This document shows, one piece after another, positions 54,739-63,754 of a stretch of 64,000 nt of DNA (the stretch's first letter is position 1; each line of letters opens with the position of its first letter). This DNA is from Spartinivicinus marinus (GTDB taxonomy: Bacteria > Pseudomonadota > Gammaproteobacteria > Pseudomonadales > Zooshikellaceae): assembly GCF_026309355.1 (NCBI RefSeq), contig NZ_JAPJZK010000001.1:5662501-5726500 (forward strand), given 5' to 3'. A program made the translations under genes and the position numbers. The notes beneath the pieces were generated by a model. The model saw only the letters and a list, made by a program, of their open reading frames with translations. It was not told the DNA's origin and ran no database searches.

Positions 54739-54759
54739 ACAGTAATTATTTTTTACTGT
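54739..54759. promoter_or_regulatory. Candidate operator palindrome for the beta-oxidation operon
   Basis: ACAGTAA (54739-54745) and TTACTGT (54753-54759) form a perfect 7-bp inverted repeat with a 7-base centre of A/T, 21 bp in total. It lies just before the thiolase start. Its size suits a TetR- or GntR-type dimer site, but it does not match a consensus I can name. The rest of the 300-base gap is AT-rich, with a short GTGTG / CACAC repeat near 54900-54915. Confidence 0.5.
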
Positions 54760-55018
54760 GAGTATTTTTGTTTATTTTTAACACATAAAAATGAACGGTA
54801 ACTAGTGTATACTCAAGAGTAAAAGGATATAACAGAGAAGTAAAAGGCTAAACTTTGACTTATCAGGCGAGGTTGTTATTTACAGGTTATTGGCACCTAG
54901 TGTGCTTAACACACTTTACTCCAGCGTGTCCATTTCAACTTAGATAGTCACTTTCAGTAATAGCGCTGGTTACAGCGATATCCACTATACTTCTTCTAAT
55001 AATGCGTGTGCCTATATT

Positions 55019-55792
55019 ATGACGAAGTCTTGTTTTGCATGTTGGTTCTATTATTTTGCTTCTTTCTATGCGGCTCATGGGAAAGCAGCCGATATGGACA
55101 TACTCACCTATCATGACCAACCACCCTACATTATTGATAGAAAATCAGAAAAGGGACTCTCTTATGAAGTGATTAATGCTGTCAATAACACAATGAATAC
55201 GTCCTATCACATTCGTATATTACCTAAAATGCGCCTGAAAAAAATGCTGACTGGTAAGCAAGGCGCTGTGATGATTTGGGCGGTTTCTCTTACCTTTGGT
55301 GGTATTGAAAATGCTAAACAACATGGTTTTATTTGGGGAAAAGCTTTGCTATATGACCAGCAAGGTTTTATTTCAAGAATTAATAAACCAGTCGAATATA
55401 TGGGGCCTACATCATTATATGGGCTGGCCCTAGGAGGGGTGCAGGGACATACTTATTTTGGTTTGCAGGATGACATTGACAGTGGAAAAATCATTCGTAT
55501 AAATAGCAGTAAAGAAGCTAAAAACATCAGGTTACTATTAGCGCAACGGCTTGATGTTATTACTATGGCTCACTCCAGTGCTAAATACTATGAAAATCTA
55601 TTTCAAGTAGGCAATAAACTCTATTTTTCTAAACAACCACTTAACCGCTACTCCAGACATTTTTTAGCGTCAAAAAATCAATCGTCACACATCGATAGGG
55701 TCAACCATTGGTTGCATCATGCAGTTCAAAACGGTAGTTATAAGAAACTATTGGCTAAATATGGATTGGATACACTGATACCACCACGATGA
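55019..55792 (+). CDS. Periplasmic solute-binding-like protein (paralogue of 55797-56582)
   Basis: This 257-residue protein has a signal peptide (about 1-23). The opening MDILTYHDQPPYIIDRKSEKGLSYEV matches family 3 binding proteins. Later motifs ALGGVQGHTYFGLQDDI and NRYSRHFLASKNQ are shared with the convergent neighbour at 55797-56582, which reads GLQLGGVLGHVYDGLEESI and SRYSRHMLVQSGQ. The ends of the two genes are only 4 bases apart. They are a duplicated pair that ended up tail to tail. There is no transporter nearby. Confidence 0.85.
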   Translation: MTKSCFACWFYYFASFYAAHGKAADMDILTYHDQPPYIIDRKSEKGLSYEVINAVNNTMNTSYHIRILPKMRLKKMLTGKQGAVMIWAVSLTFGGIENAKQHGFIWGKALLYDQQGFISRINKPVEYMGPTSLYGLALGGVQGHTYFGLQDDIDSGKIIRINSSKEAKNIRLLLAQRLDVITMAHSSAKYYENLFQVGNKLYFSKQPLNRYSRHFLASKNQSSHIDRVNHWLHHAVQNGSYKKLLAKYGLDTLIPPR

Positions 55793-55796
55793 CTAG

Positions 55797-56582
55797 TTAT
55801 TGGTAGGGATTACAAGGCTGTAGTGGGTTGTTCGTTAAATGATACTTGTCCAGAATCGCTTGCCATTGCTTATTACTAGGTAAGGTTTTAATGATGTTTT
55901 CTAAAAACTGATAAGCTGCTGCTTGTCCTGACTGCACAAGCATATGGCGGCTATAGCGGCTATGAGGCTTGGGTGAATGGCAAATTAAATGGCTGACCCC
56001 CATATCAACAGCTAAATAACGAACAGCGTTATTTGGAACAATAGTAAAATCCACTCGCCCAGCGATTAACACAATTAATGATTGATGAAAGGAAGCCACA
56101 TCAAATCGTTTAATAGCACCTTGCTGGATACTTTCTTCAAGCCCATCATAGACATGACCTAATACACCGCCTAATTGAAGCCCTCTTAGTGATTCTTTCC
56201 CTTTGTAGAGCACCCCTCTTTTCAGTAAAGAAATGACTTCGTTAGTGTCTTGCATTAAAGGTGATGTCCATAAATATTTTTGCTGTTGTTTATCATTAAA
56301 CCAAGCCGGATTAACCCAAATAACGATGCCATCATTACTATTTTTGAGTAATACATCTAAACGTTTGCGTGGAATAAAATGGGTTAAAAAGTGTAAGTGC
56401 TCTGGAGCAAGTTTATTCAGAAGGTCGACAAAGTCATAGGTAAGCCCTATGCGTTTGCTGTTATCAATAGAAAATGGCGGCGAGCTATAATAGGTCCAGA
56501 TAATTACCGGACTGTTGGCATGAACGTCAATAGCATTACAATAGGTCATTGCAATTAGTAATAACAAAATAAACTTTGGCAT
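55797..56582 (-). CDS. Periplasmic solute-binding-like protein (paralogue of 55019-55792)
   Basis: This 261-residue protein has a signal peptide (about 1-22, cleavage near HAN-S). First lobe: PVIIWTYYSSPPFSIDNSKRIGLTYDF. Middle: FIPRKRLDVLLKNSNDGIVIWVNP. Second lobe: LQLGGVLGHVYDGLEESIQQGAIKRF and the pair-specific SRYSRHML. The end holds IIKTLPSNKQWQAILDKY. Two late Cys residues (LICHS, QPCNPYQ) are unlike the paralogue. Ligand and partner are unknown. Confidence 0.85.
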   Translation of the reverse strand: MPKFILLLLIAMTYCNAIDVHANSPVIIWTYYSSPPFSIDNSKRIGLTYDFVDLLNKLAPEHLHFLTHFIPRKRLDVLLKNSNDGIVIWVNPAWFNDKQQQKYLWTSPLMQDTNEVISLLKRGVLYKGKESLRGLQLGGVLGHVYDGLEESIQQGAIKRFDVASFHQSLIVLIAGRVDFTIVPNNAVRYLAVDMGVSHLICHSPKPHSRYSRHMLVQSGQAAAYQFLENIIKTLPSNKQWQAILDKYHLTNNPLQPCNPYQ

Positions 56583-56682
56583 GGGTTATCGGTGGTCAAC
56601 ACTCTGGGGTGATTAACGACTTATATAATGAATATAGCACCAAGGCGAGTAGCGCAGCTTATTGCATCACCCGCCCGAGAAG

Positions 56683-57561
56683 TTAATATTTATTAAACCA
56701 CGCCACAATTTTAGAGGGAGACTCCTCAAACCAGCTATGCCCTTTTGTTAGGTTAGTCCATTGCTCCACCTCAATTCCTTGATTTATTAAGCGGCGATAA
56801 TAACGCTTCATGGTCCACGCAGGTACGGTGACATCTAAAAGCCCATGGAGAAATAAAGTGGGTGGATGATCAATTGGTAAATCTAAGGGTACATGACAAA
56901 CAGGACCAAGACAGGTGGCATAAGAAGCTGACTGAATGGCTAGCGCGCGAAATTCACCTGGAAATGACACCGCCATCCGACTGGTGTTGTATCCCCCACT
57001 GGAAATGCCGGTAGCAAATTTACGTTGATCATCTAATGGCCCAAATAAACCTTGTTTAATGCCCTCTAACACTCTACCAATAAACTGATAGTCAGTCGTC
57101 AACCGATAAGGTGTAGCACTGGCTAATAGATTAGTTTGCCATGCCAGATTAATGGCTGCTCTGGGAGCAATAACCGCAAACCCTGCATCTAACAGCTGCT
57201 TGATTAGCATCGCTTCATAAAAACCACCAAACGGATCAGTTTTATGCCGACGAAACTCCACAGGAAAAAAGCTCCCCTGATAAATGATCACCACTGGCCA
57301 GCCTTGAGCAGGTGGCTCCCCCACTGGCAGTTGATACTTCACTTCTCGTTTAATACCTGCATTGGCTTCAATATACAGCGAGTGATAACTACAACTCACA
57401 GCCCTGATCTCGTTTAAAACTGAATAGTCGAAATTGCAACGGCTGTCGTTGTAGGTGTTTTCAGCATCAACCATAGGGTTGGCTAATATATGGTTGTCAA
57501 ATAATAATACTGTTAAAAGCCAAAGTGTGGTGAGATAAATTAGCTGTGATTTTTTCAACAT
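56683..57561 (-). CDS. Secreted alpha/beta hydrolase, medium-chain PHA depolymerase-like
   Basis: This protein of about 292 residues has a signal peptide (about 1-27). The nucleophile elbow is TGISSGGYNTSRMAVSF; likely Asp is in HGLLDVTVP and His in KGHSWFEE, giving a complete Ser-Asp-His triad. An early VVIIYQGSFFPVEF supplies the oxyanion-type loop. The ISSG-type box and size resemble extracellular medium-chain-length polyhydroxyalkanoate depolymerases; a general esterase role is possible. I chose ATG 57561 because AAGGA lies about 8 bases upstream and the signal peptide follows at once; a longer frame adds 20 residues. Confidence 0.75.
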   Translation of the reverse strand: MLKKSQLIYLTTLWLLTVLLFDNHILANPMVDAENTYNDSRCNFDYSVLNEIRAVSCSYHSLYIEANAGIKREVKYQLPVGEPPAQGWPVVIIYQGSFFPVEFRRHKTDPFGGFYEAMLIKQLLDAGFAVIAPRAAINLAWQTNLLASATPYRLTTDYQFIGRVLEGIKQGLFGPLDDQRKFATGISSGGYNTSRMAVSFPGEFRALAIQSASYATCLGPVCHVPLDLPIDHPPTLFLHGLLDVTVPAWTMKRYYRRLINQGIEVEQWTNLTKGHSWFEESPSKIVAWFNKY

Positions 57562-57754
57562 AATCATTCCTTTTTTTTTGTTCATTTTTAATTTAATTGC
57601 CATAAACACTTCTCTACACAATGCGTGTAGAAATAAACTAGTGCTGCATTGTATCGTCTCAATAATAGCTTATGTTATGAGAAGGGAGCAGATTAAATTA
57701 GCAAGTTAATTTAGTAGTGTGAACAACCCAGTCTTGAAATAACGAGAGCAATTC

Positions 57755-58603
57755 ATGAAATATACAGTTAAACCGGGAGATACGTTAGCGAGTATTGCAT
57801 TAACATTTTATGGTGATGCCAACCTGTATCAGTTTATTGCTGATGCTAATGGAATCAAACAAATAGATAATATACAAGCAGGCTCGACTTTAATTCTTCC
57901 TGGAAAAAGTACAGATAAAACTGGCCAGCCGCAAACTGCAGAACAGTCTGCAACAGAACATGTATTTTCAGTGGCTATTACAGCAGACCAGTTACGGGAA
58001 ATTATGCCGCAGATTCGAGAACAAGATGTAAGAGATTTTTTACCTGTTCTTAACCAGGAGATGCCACTGGTAGAAATTATCACAAGACTAAGACAAGCCC
58101 ATTTTATTTCTCAGTTAGCTCATGAGAGTAGTAGTTTCCGCCGGCTAGAGGAAAATCTCAACTACAGTAAAACAGCCCTAGAACGGGTGTTTGGAAAATA
58201 TTTTCCTACTCCAGCACTAGCTGAGCAGTATCAGCGAAAACCTGAAGCCATTGCCAATATTGTATATGCCAACAGAATGGGCAATGGTGATGAAGCCAGT
58301 GGTGATGGTTGGCGCTATCGAGGACGAGGGTTAATTCAATTAACAGGAAAAAACAACTATCAAGCTGCTTCAGAATACTGTGGTATTGACTTTATTAGAG
58401 AGCCAGAACGTATAGCCAGTGACCCTGCTTGTGCTGTAAAGGCTGCCTGTTGGTTTTGGCGTTCACGATTTTTAAACCGGTATGCAGACATAGATGATAT
58501 CAAAATAGTCACCAAAAAAATAAATGGTGGTTACCATGGTTTGAAAGATCGTATGAAGTATTTAACAAAGGCTAAAGAAGCCTTTAATTATACAAGGAGC
58601 TAA
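57755..58603 (+). CDS. LysM + GH19 lysozyme/endolysin-like protein
   Basis: This 282-residue protein has an N-terminal LysM (MKYTVKPGDTLASIALTFYG...LILPG, residues 1-50), a linker, and a GH19-fold lytic domain (about 75-282). Likely catalytic Glu124 is in LAHESSSF, then NLNYSKTAL, ANRMGNGDEASGDGWRYRGRGLIQLTGKNNY and TKKINGGYHGL. These resemble phage endolysins and type VI effector-like lysozymes that cut peptidoglycan. There is no signal peptide, so export would need a holin, T6SS or lysis. There is no prophage context. A frameshifted lamin-tail gene overlaps its ribosome site (AAGGAG inside the last codons), so the two form a pair. Confidence 0.9.
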   Translation: MKYTVKPGDTLASIALTFYGDANLYQFIADANGIKQIDNIQAGSTLILPGKSTDKTGQPQTAEQSATEHVFSVAITADQLREIMPQIREQDVRDFLPVLNQEMPLVEIITRLRQAHFISQLAHESSSFRRLEENLNYSKTALERVFGKYFPTPALAEQYQRKPEAIANIVYANRMGNGDEASGDGWRYRGRGLIQLTGKNNYQAASEYCGIDFIREPERIASDPACAVKAACWFWRSRFLNRYADIDDIKIVTKKINGGYHGLKDRMKYLTKAKEAFNYTRS

Positions 58604-58605
58604 TA

Positions 58606-58996
58606 GTGATAAAGAACAATCAAGAAAAATCCAGCTGAAATCACTCGAATATGTGGTAATATCAATCAAGAACTAACACATAAAGCAGGAAAGCTTTATA
58701 GTAAACAACAGCCTTTAGGACTGGATAAGCAGTATATCAATAATTGGTGGACCGCTGCTTGCCTAGTGATAGAAAAGTATCAAATTATTATTTCAGATAT
58801 TAAATATGAAGGTGCATTATGTCATAAGCATGAAGAATATTTAGAAATAAAAAACATAGGTCCACTTAGGACCAATCTCTCTGGATGGCATGTCAATGCA
58901 GGAGCAGAAGGTCAAGATTATCTATTTCCAGAACAAACCTACTTGGCACCGGGACAGGTAATACGTGTGTATATACCCATCACGACCTATAAATGA
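58606..58996 (+). pseudogene. Lamin-tail-domain-like protein, frameshifted near the start
   Basis: GTG at 58606 is placed 6 bases after AAGGAG, which lies in the last codons of the GH19 gene. It reads only 10 codons before TGA at 58636-58638. Dropping one A from the A5 run at 58625-58629 joins it to a frame open to 58996, giving about 130 residues. The second half has EEYLEIKNIGPLRTNLSGWHVNAG and YLAPGQVIRVYIP, which resemble the lamin tail domain (LTD) common in secreted bacterial proteins. It could be a partner or immunity-like protein for the lytic enzyme (inference). The intact-looking remainder suggests a recent mutation or a sequencing error. Confidence 0.65.
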
Positions 58997-59011
58997 TTCG
59001 TGATGGGTATA
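58972..59011 (-). repeat. Hairpin version of the TATACYCTTC repeat
   Basis: A perfect 14-bp stem (TATACCCATCACGA at 58972-58985, TCGTGATGGGTATA at 58998-59011) has a 12-base loop. Read on the minus strand, its first 26 bases agree at about 22 positions with the left end of the copy at 25413. It overlaps the end of the lamin-tail gene and could act as its terminator. Confidence 0.75.
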
Positions 59012-59040
59012 CTGAAGTTCAAAATTTGATTAGAAGGCTC

Positions 59041-59360
59041 TAATAATAATTCATCGGTATCGAGTGATACTTTAAATCTATCAGATCTTGCCTAATAGAT
59101 TCAAGTTCAAGGTGTACATCATTATATTTTCCAAATAGGAATTGATGTTGCAAATAGCAAAGTGAAATCACCCAGTTATGTTTTATTTTAATTGAAGGTT
59201 TAATGGGCGTGTTTTCTCCTATCTAGAAATAGAGGATCATAGAAATCATCAAGAAGGATATGGTGGCAGGATAATTATTTCTAATGCAGTATATTAAAAA
59301 TATGGCGTAGGTATAATAGGGTTTAGTGAATATAAGGCACAAATGTTCTGGTTTTTATGA
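59041..59360 (+). pseudogene. Possible decayed coding remnant
   Basis: In this non-genic gap the plus strand holds several short protein-like stretches in shifting frames: SSVSSDTLNLSDLA, then GVHHYIFQIGIDVANSKV, then EDHRNHQEGYGGRIIISNAVY, then KYGVGIIGFSEYKAQMF, each ended by stops. They look like pieces of one lost gene. I cannot assign a family. The remaining gap (58997-59394) shows nothing else. Confidence 0.3.
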
Positions 59361-59394
59361 TAGTGACTAATCTTAATTGATAGGTAGGTGTGTT

Positions 59395-61517
59395 TTACCA
59401 GAACTGGATTAGAGTAACCAATACACATGAGCCAAAAAAGGAAGGCCAGTAAATAAGCTTAGGTATAAAACTTTCTTGATAATCTAAAAAATGGATACTT
59501 ATTACAGATGTATAAAGAACAGCACAGGTTGCGGTGATAATAATCATTACATAAGTAATAAAGTAAAAAAATTCTAAGTATATCATGCCTTTCGCTTGGA
59601 GTGCCTCCCGTAAGGATACATGGGAAATCACTAAAATAAAAAACAAGGCTGCACAGTACTCCAACACCATGGAGGTGCTAAAGCCCCACAAGCTTACTTG
59701 TTGTTCACACTTACTCCATAACATTAAAATACAAAATATCAGTAATGAAACAACTAAAATTGGAAAAATATGAGTGATGATTGGCCCAGTAATCTCTCTT
59801 TGTACTTGTAAGTTGAATTGTAATTGTGGCTCATCTAAAATTGACAGTTGTTCGGGCCTGCCTAATGTAACCTGAGGTTCAGGCTCTCGATAACTAAAAT
59901 AAGATTTTGTTAGTTGCCAGCCATTTACAATTAAGTCATGGCTCACACCTGGTAGCGTATCAGGACTCAATTCAGAATAGCCAGTAAAATCTGGAATCAG
60001 TCGAAGAGACTTTTGATGAAGCTTAGGTAAAAATTTTATGCGAACGTTTTCTGTATCAAATGGAAAGGTAGTATGACTAAAAGGTTGTCGCAAGGTGGCA
60101 TTAAAGTACCATAAACTATAGCCTTGATATTCGTGTATTTTTTTCCAAGTAATTGTCTGAGCATTGGCAATGATAAAGTCAGGTGTTTCCTTTATTTGTG
60201 TTATGTCACTTTGCTGCCATATTTTACCTGTTACTTCTATATTGTTTGCATCAAGAAATTGCATTGCTTGAATATAAATGCCCACACGTACGTCTTTGTT
60301 AGAAAAGGCATTTAGCTTTAATGATCTCCTATTTTTTTGCTGCGTTATTAGCTTTCGATTACGCAAAATAGTATTAAGCCCTTCCGTATCAACCACCTGT
60401 ATGGAGTCATGCTCAGTAGCAATATGTTGAGTAAGTTCACTGTACCAAAGGTATATTAGATAACCAAACAGAAATATTGCAATAACTGTTGAAAGCTGCA
60501 CCCAATAGTGAATAAGACTGTTTTGTCTTACGATTAAAGCAAACAGAGTGACCAGAAAAACTAACAAGAAAAATAGTATGAGTTTTTCTACTTTATCTTG
60601 TGAAAATGAGTAATCTCTTAACTCATCTGCCAGGATTACAGCACCTAAAATAGCATTTGTACCAGCAATTCTCTCTAAAGTTAACCAACACTCACGGCCA
60701 TGAATGGGATGTTTAAACTTGATGAGCTTATTAGTATCCATATGTTTGCTTATTATACTTAATAGCTGGTGACTGCCTGTTAGGTTATGGATGTTTTTAC
60801 CCATGACACCTGAGCTAGGATAAGAGACGATATTACCTTGATTTGTAATAATAAAACTGAAGCCTGTTTTACCTAATTTTAAAGTAGACACAATCCTTCT
60901 AAGGCCTTCAAGTGAAAAATTGATAAATATAATACCATCATAACCATTATCTAAAGAGGTATCGTAATCGGACTTAAATGGTAAAATATATTCAGCTAGC
61001 CAACTCTGAGCTGAATCACCAAAATAAGGCTCCATCCACATTGCACCGTATTTCAAAGGTTCATGGAACCAAAAAGTACGCGGTTTATCCGTATCTGGCT
61101 GGTCTGGTAGTGTATAATCATAGCGATCAGAAAGCTGCTGTTTTGCAGAATTGTCAGCTCCTTTCTGGACAGAGGCACTGTTTTATTAAATCGATAGCGC
61201 TTGAATACGACACCTCCTCTAAATGTATCAGAGGTCGATTGAACCATATTTTTAATTAACTGCCTAATCTCTTGGTCATTGTGCTTTGTCTGTTGTATTT
61301 GATCTTTCAGATAATTAGCAGCTAACACCAATAGCTCCATCTGTTTCTTTATTTGATTTTTGACCGAGTTGCCTTGTTGCTTTACATGATGACGTAAATT
61401 CTTATCAACTGTTTTTTTCTCAGTGTATTGATATGCAATTAACAGGCTAACCATTAGTTCACTTAGAATAGCTATCACTATAAAACTTTTAACTATCTTT
61501 TTTGAAAGAAATTGCAT
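59395..61517 (-). pseudogene. Cache-sensor / pentameric ligand-gated ion channel fusion, frameshifted
   Basis: Two adjacent frames (61053-61517 and 59395-61056) become one protein of about 707 residues if one A/T is added to the T4 run at 61181-61184. Order: membrane segment about 10-30; periplasmic dCache-like sensor to about 305, with FRGGVVFKRYRF and DNGYDGIIFINFSLEGLRRIV; two membrane segments (about 311-331 and 342-358); then a second extracytoplasmic region matching prokaryotic Cys-loop channels. That region has VGIYIQAMQFLD, the Pro-loop TTFPFDTENVRIKF (FPFD at 485-488), GWQLTKSYFSY, and R before M1. Four membrane segments follow (about 580-600, 609-633, 647-669, 690-707). The two middle segments keep both sensor and channel ectodomain on the periplasmic side. 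There is no Cys pair at the loop, as in GLIC. It ends an operon with transport genes. Confidence 0.75.
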
Positions 61518-61545
61518 TTTAAATAAGTATATAGTTTAAGTTGAA

Positions 61546-62174
61546 TTAAATGTTTTTTTTGTGATTAATGATAAAGAATCCACATGCACGATGAAATATA
61601 TAACTAAATAGAAGGCTGGAAGTGATAAACCATAGTGCAACATAAGCATAAACAGGTAATGTTAATCGTGGATCGCCACTTGTTGCAATCAATGTATTAG
61701 CACTTGCCATGATTTCATTAACCCCAATAACAGAGGCGGTAGTAGACGCCATCAGTATAACTAAAAAATACTGCCATGATGCTTTTACTAAACCATCAAC
61801 CTTTTCCTTATAAGGTAACTGTTGGTCTTGAAAAAACTTCAATAGCTGGTCCGATGAGAAACCTATGACAGGAATAGTGAGAGCAAAAATTGATTTAGCT
61901 AAAGAAGGAAGTGTGTAAATTTTACCCAATATAATAAACTCATTAGGTAGCATTAGCGCTAAGTAAAATAAAAATACAAAGCTAGGGATATTACGAAAAA
62001 AACTTGTTGCTATATCGCCCAATTTAGCAATATTTTTTTATTGCGAATTTTGGCCAGCATCCAACCAATAGGGATACCAAGAGTAATCGCAGCAATTGCA
62101 ATAACCAAATTAAGTATATAACCACTGGCCAGCAGTGGTGTCCATTGCAATAGTTGGCCTATAATTGAAAACAT
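61546..62174 (-). pseudogene. Amino-acid-type ABC permease subunit, frameshifted
   Basis: ATG 62174 begins MFSIIGQLLQWTPLLASGYIL, a normal start for a HisM/ArtM-type permease, but the frame ends after 54 codons. Adding one A/T to the T7 run at 62033-62039 joins it to the frame 61546-62022, giving about 210 residues with KIRNKKN then AKLGDIATSFFRNIPSFVFLFYLAL. About five membrane segments and a binding-protein-dependent transport loop are then complete. It is 44 bases after the other permease gene and 28 bases before the channel gene. The only lesion is the homopolymer change, so it could be intact in reality. Confidence 0.75.
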
Positions 62175-62218
62175 AGTGAGCTTTATTATGTGAGTTTATA
62201 GAAACTATGAAACTTATA

Positions 62219-62887
62219 TTATTTAAGTAATTTATAACTCAGATAATGAGTAATAAAATCACATAACTTAATACATAATAGTACGGTTAAATAATAAAAA
62301 ATCATCAAAAAATTCATTAGCATTAATACATTTCCTTGTGATGAGGCAATACTGGTCACAATTAGGATGGCATTCGGTACAGCTAAAACACTTGCCATCC
62401 CTGCTGCTTTAACAAGGTTTACCAAATTAGCTTTAATACTCTGCTGGCAAAGTAGTAGAGCACTAACCCAATGCTCAAATGACGTGTTGGACTTATCTAG
62501 CGTTTTTATGAGGGCATCAGAGAGAACTGTGCTTGCGCCTGCACCGGTATAAAGCGAAAGCACCATGACAGAAATGAGTGCAGCCCCAGGTTTTAAGGTG
62601 ATGTGTGATGATAACGCATGAAATACGCCAAAATAAATTAAATAGAGTAAAACGATAGGCGGTGTCATACGTTGTAAATTGATAACAAAGCGAATGAATA
62701 GACTGCACCGAGGGGGTAAATTTTGCACGAGAAAGGCAAATAGCAACATGGCAATGACTGCACTAACTAAGGCCAAACCAGTAAGCCATAGGGTGTAGAC
62801 AAAAGACTCAATTAGCCTGTTGGTATCAAACGAGTCGAGTGGCCACCCCTGTTTTTTAATAAATGATTGATTTTTAGGTAGAGTCAC
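62219..62887 (-). CDS. Amino-acid-type ABC transporter permease subunit
   Basis: This 222-residue inner-membrane protein has about five segments. The middle has RFVINLQRMTPPIVLLYLIYFGVF and the family loop VKAAGMASVLAVPNAILIVTS, which corresponds to the EAA-type motif in reduced form. The N-terminal cytosolic tail is about 25 residues. The start is GTG, directly after the TGA of the binding-protein gene, showing tight coupling. The cognate ATPase gene is not in the window. The divergent sequence suggests a specialised system. Confidence 0.8.
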   Translation of the reverse strand: MTLPKNQSFIKKQGWPLDSFDTNRLIESFVYTLWLTGLALVSAVIAMLLFAFLVQNLPPRCSLFIRFVINLQRMTPPIVLLYLIYFGVFHALSSHITLKPGAALISVMVLSLYTGAGASTVLSDALIKTLDKSNTSFEHWVSALLLCQQSIKANLVNLVKAAGMASVLAVPNAILIVTSIASSQGNVLMLMNFLMIFYYLTVLLCIKLCDFITHYLSYKLLK

Positions 62888-63754
62888 TCAAGGGACAGGC
62901 CAGTTCCCATTAGGTAGGCGGCTGCACAATGGTTTTCCATCAATATTTTTATAAGACCATAGTTTTTTTCGTGTGACTAAATATTGATAATCAGGTAATT
63001 TCCAATAAACAGCTTTTTCTAGTAGGAAACCATTGGCAAGCCACTCCACAATAAGTTGACTAAGTACGGTTTCCAATGAAGCCGTGTCTTGATTTTTACT
63101 CACAGCCATCCCCCAATTCACAGGTAAGATAACCGGTAATTCAGTTTCATAGGCTTGCCATGTTGACTGTGTAAGCAAGTGAGCTAAGATTCCATTATCA
63201 TAAGCCCAGCCTATACACTTTTTAGTAATCAATGCTAACTGAGCATCTCGGGTGTTGTGCATTATCACCGGCTTAATCAGATACTGTTGAATCAGTGGCT
63301 TATTAAAGTAAGCCCCATTGGTAAGACAAACAGGTTTATCCTTAAGTGACTCCCAATTTCTTAACTGATATGATTTATGTGATACAAGAGAAACACCGCT
63401 ATTAAAATAATGTGGCTCAATCATAGTCACCAAAGCACGGCGAGATACTGTATCCCCTAACGTGGCAATCAATAAGTCCACATCACCTTCATTTAATTTA
63501 TGTAAACGATTACTACTATTAACGACCAGTAATTCTAAATCTACCCCTACTTTTTCTGCTACGGCTTTAGCAAGATCAGGCTCAAAACCAACAATTTGCC
63601 CATTAGCATTAAGCATTCCCCAGGGAGGATAGTCCGTTTTTACTCCAACGGTTAGCTTTCCCCGGTTTTGGATAGTGCTTAGCGCATCACTTGCCATTAC
63701 TGGTAATGAGCTGAATATGAAAAATGCGTTCCAAGCAATCAACCTACACCACAT
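62888..63754 (-). CDS. Amino-acid-type periplasmic binding protein, family 3
   Basis: This protein of about 288 residues has a signal peptide (about 1-21, cleavage near VMA-S). The mature part has RGKLTVGVKTDYPPWGMLNANGQIVGFEPDLAKAVAEKVGVDLELLVV, a textbook family 3 start, then LNEGDVDLLIATLGDTVSRR, and LSQLIVEWLANGFLLEKAVYWKL near the end. I chose ATG 63754: it overlaps the methyltransferase stop by 11 bases and gives a clean signal peptide; 63790 or 63796 are possible. It is followed by two permease genes and the channel-fusion gene in one run. Confidence 0.9.
   Translation of the reverse strand: MWCRLIAWNAFFIFSSLPVMASDALSTIQNRGKLTVGVKTDYPPWGMLNANGQIVGFEPDLAKAVAEKVGVDLELLVVNSSNRLHKLNEGDVDLLIATLGDTVSRRALVTMIEPHYFNSGVSLVSHKSYQLRNWESLKDKPVCLTNGAYFNKPLIQQYLIKPVIMHNTRDAQLALITKKCIGWAYDNGILAHLLTQSTWQAYETELPVILPVNWGMAVSKNQDTASLETVLSQLIVEWLANGFLLEKAVYWKLPDYQYLVTRKKLWSYKNIDGKPLCSRLPNGNWPVP

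Noticed and set aside
57755-58996. Prophage lysis module
   Set aside because: No phage structural, integrase or holin gene is present around the lytic enzyme.
59132-59166. GIDVANSKV as an IS110-type transposase N-terminus
   Set aside because: The rest of the stretch has no transposase motifs and the frame stops soon after.
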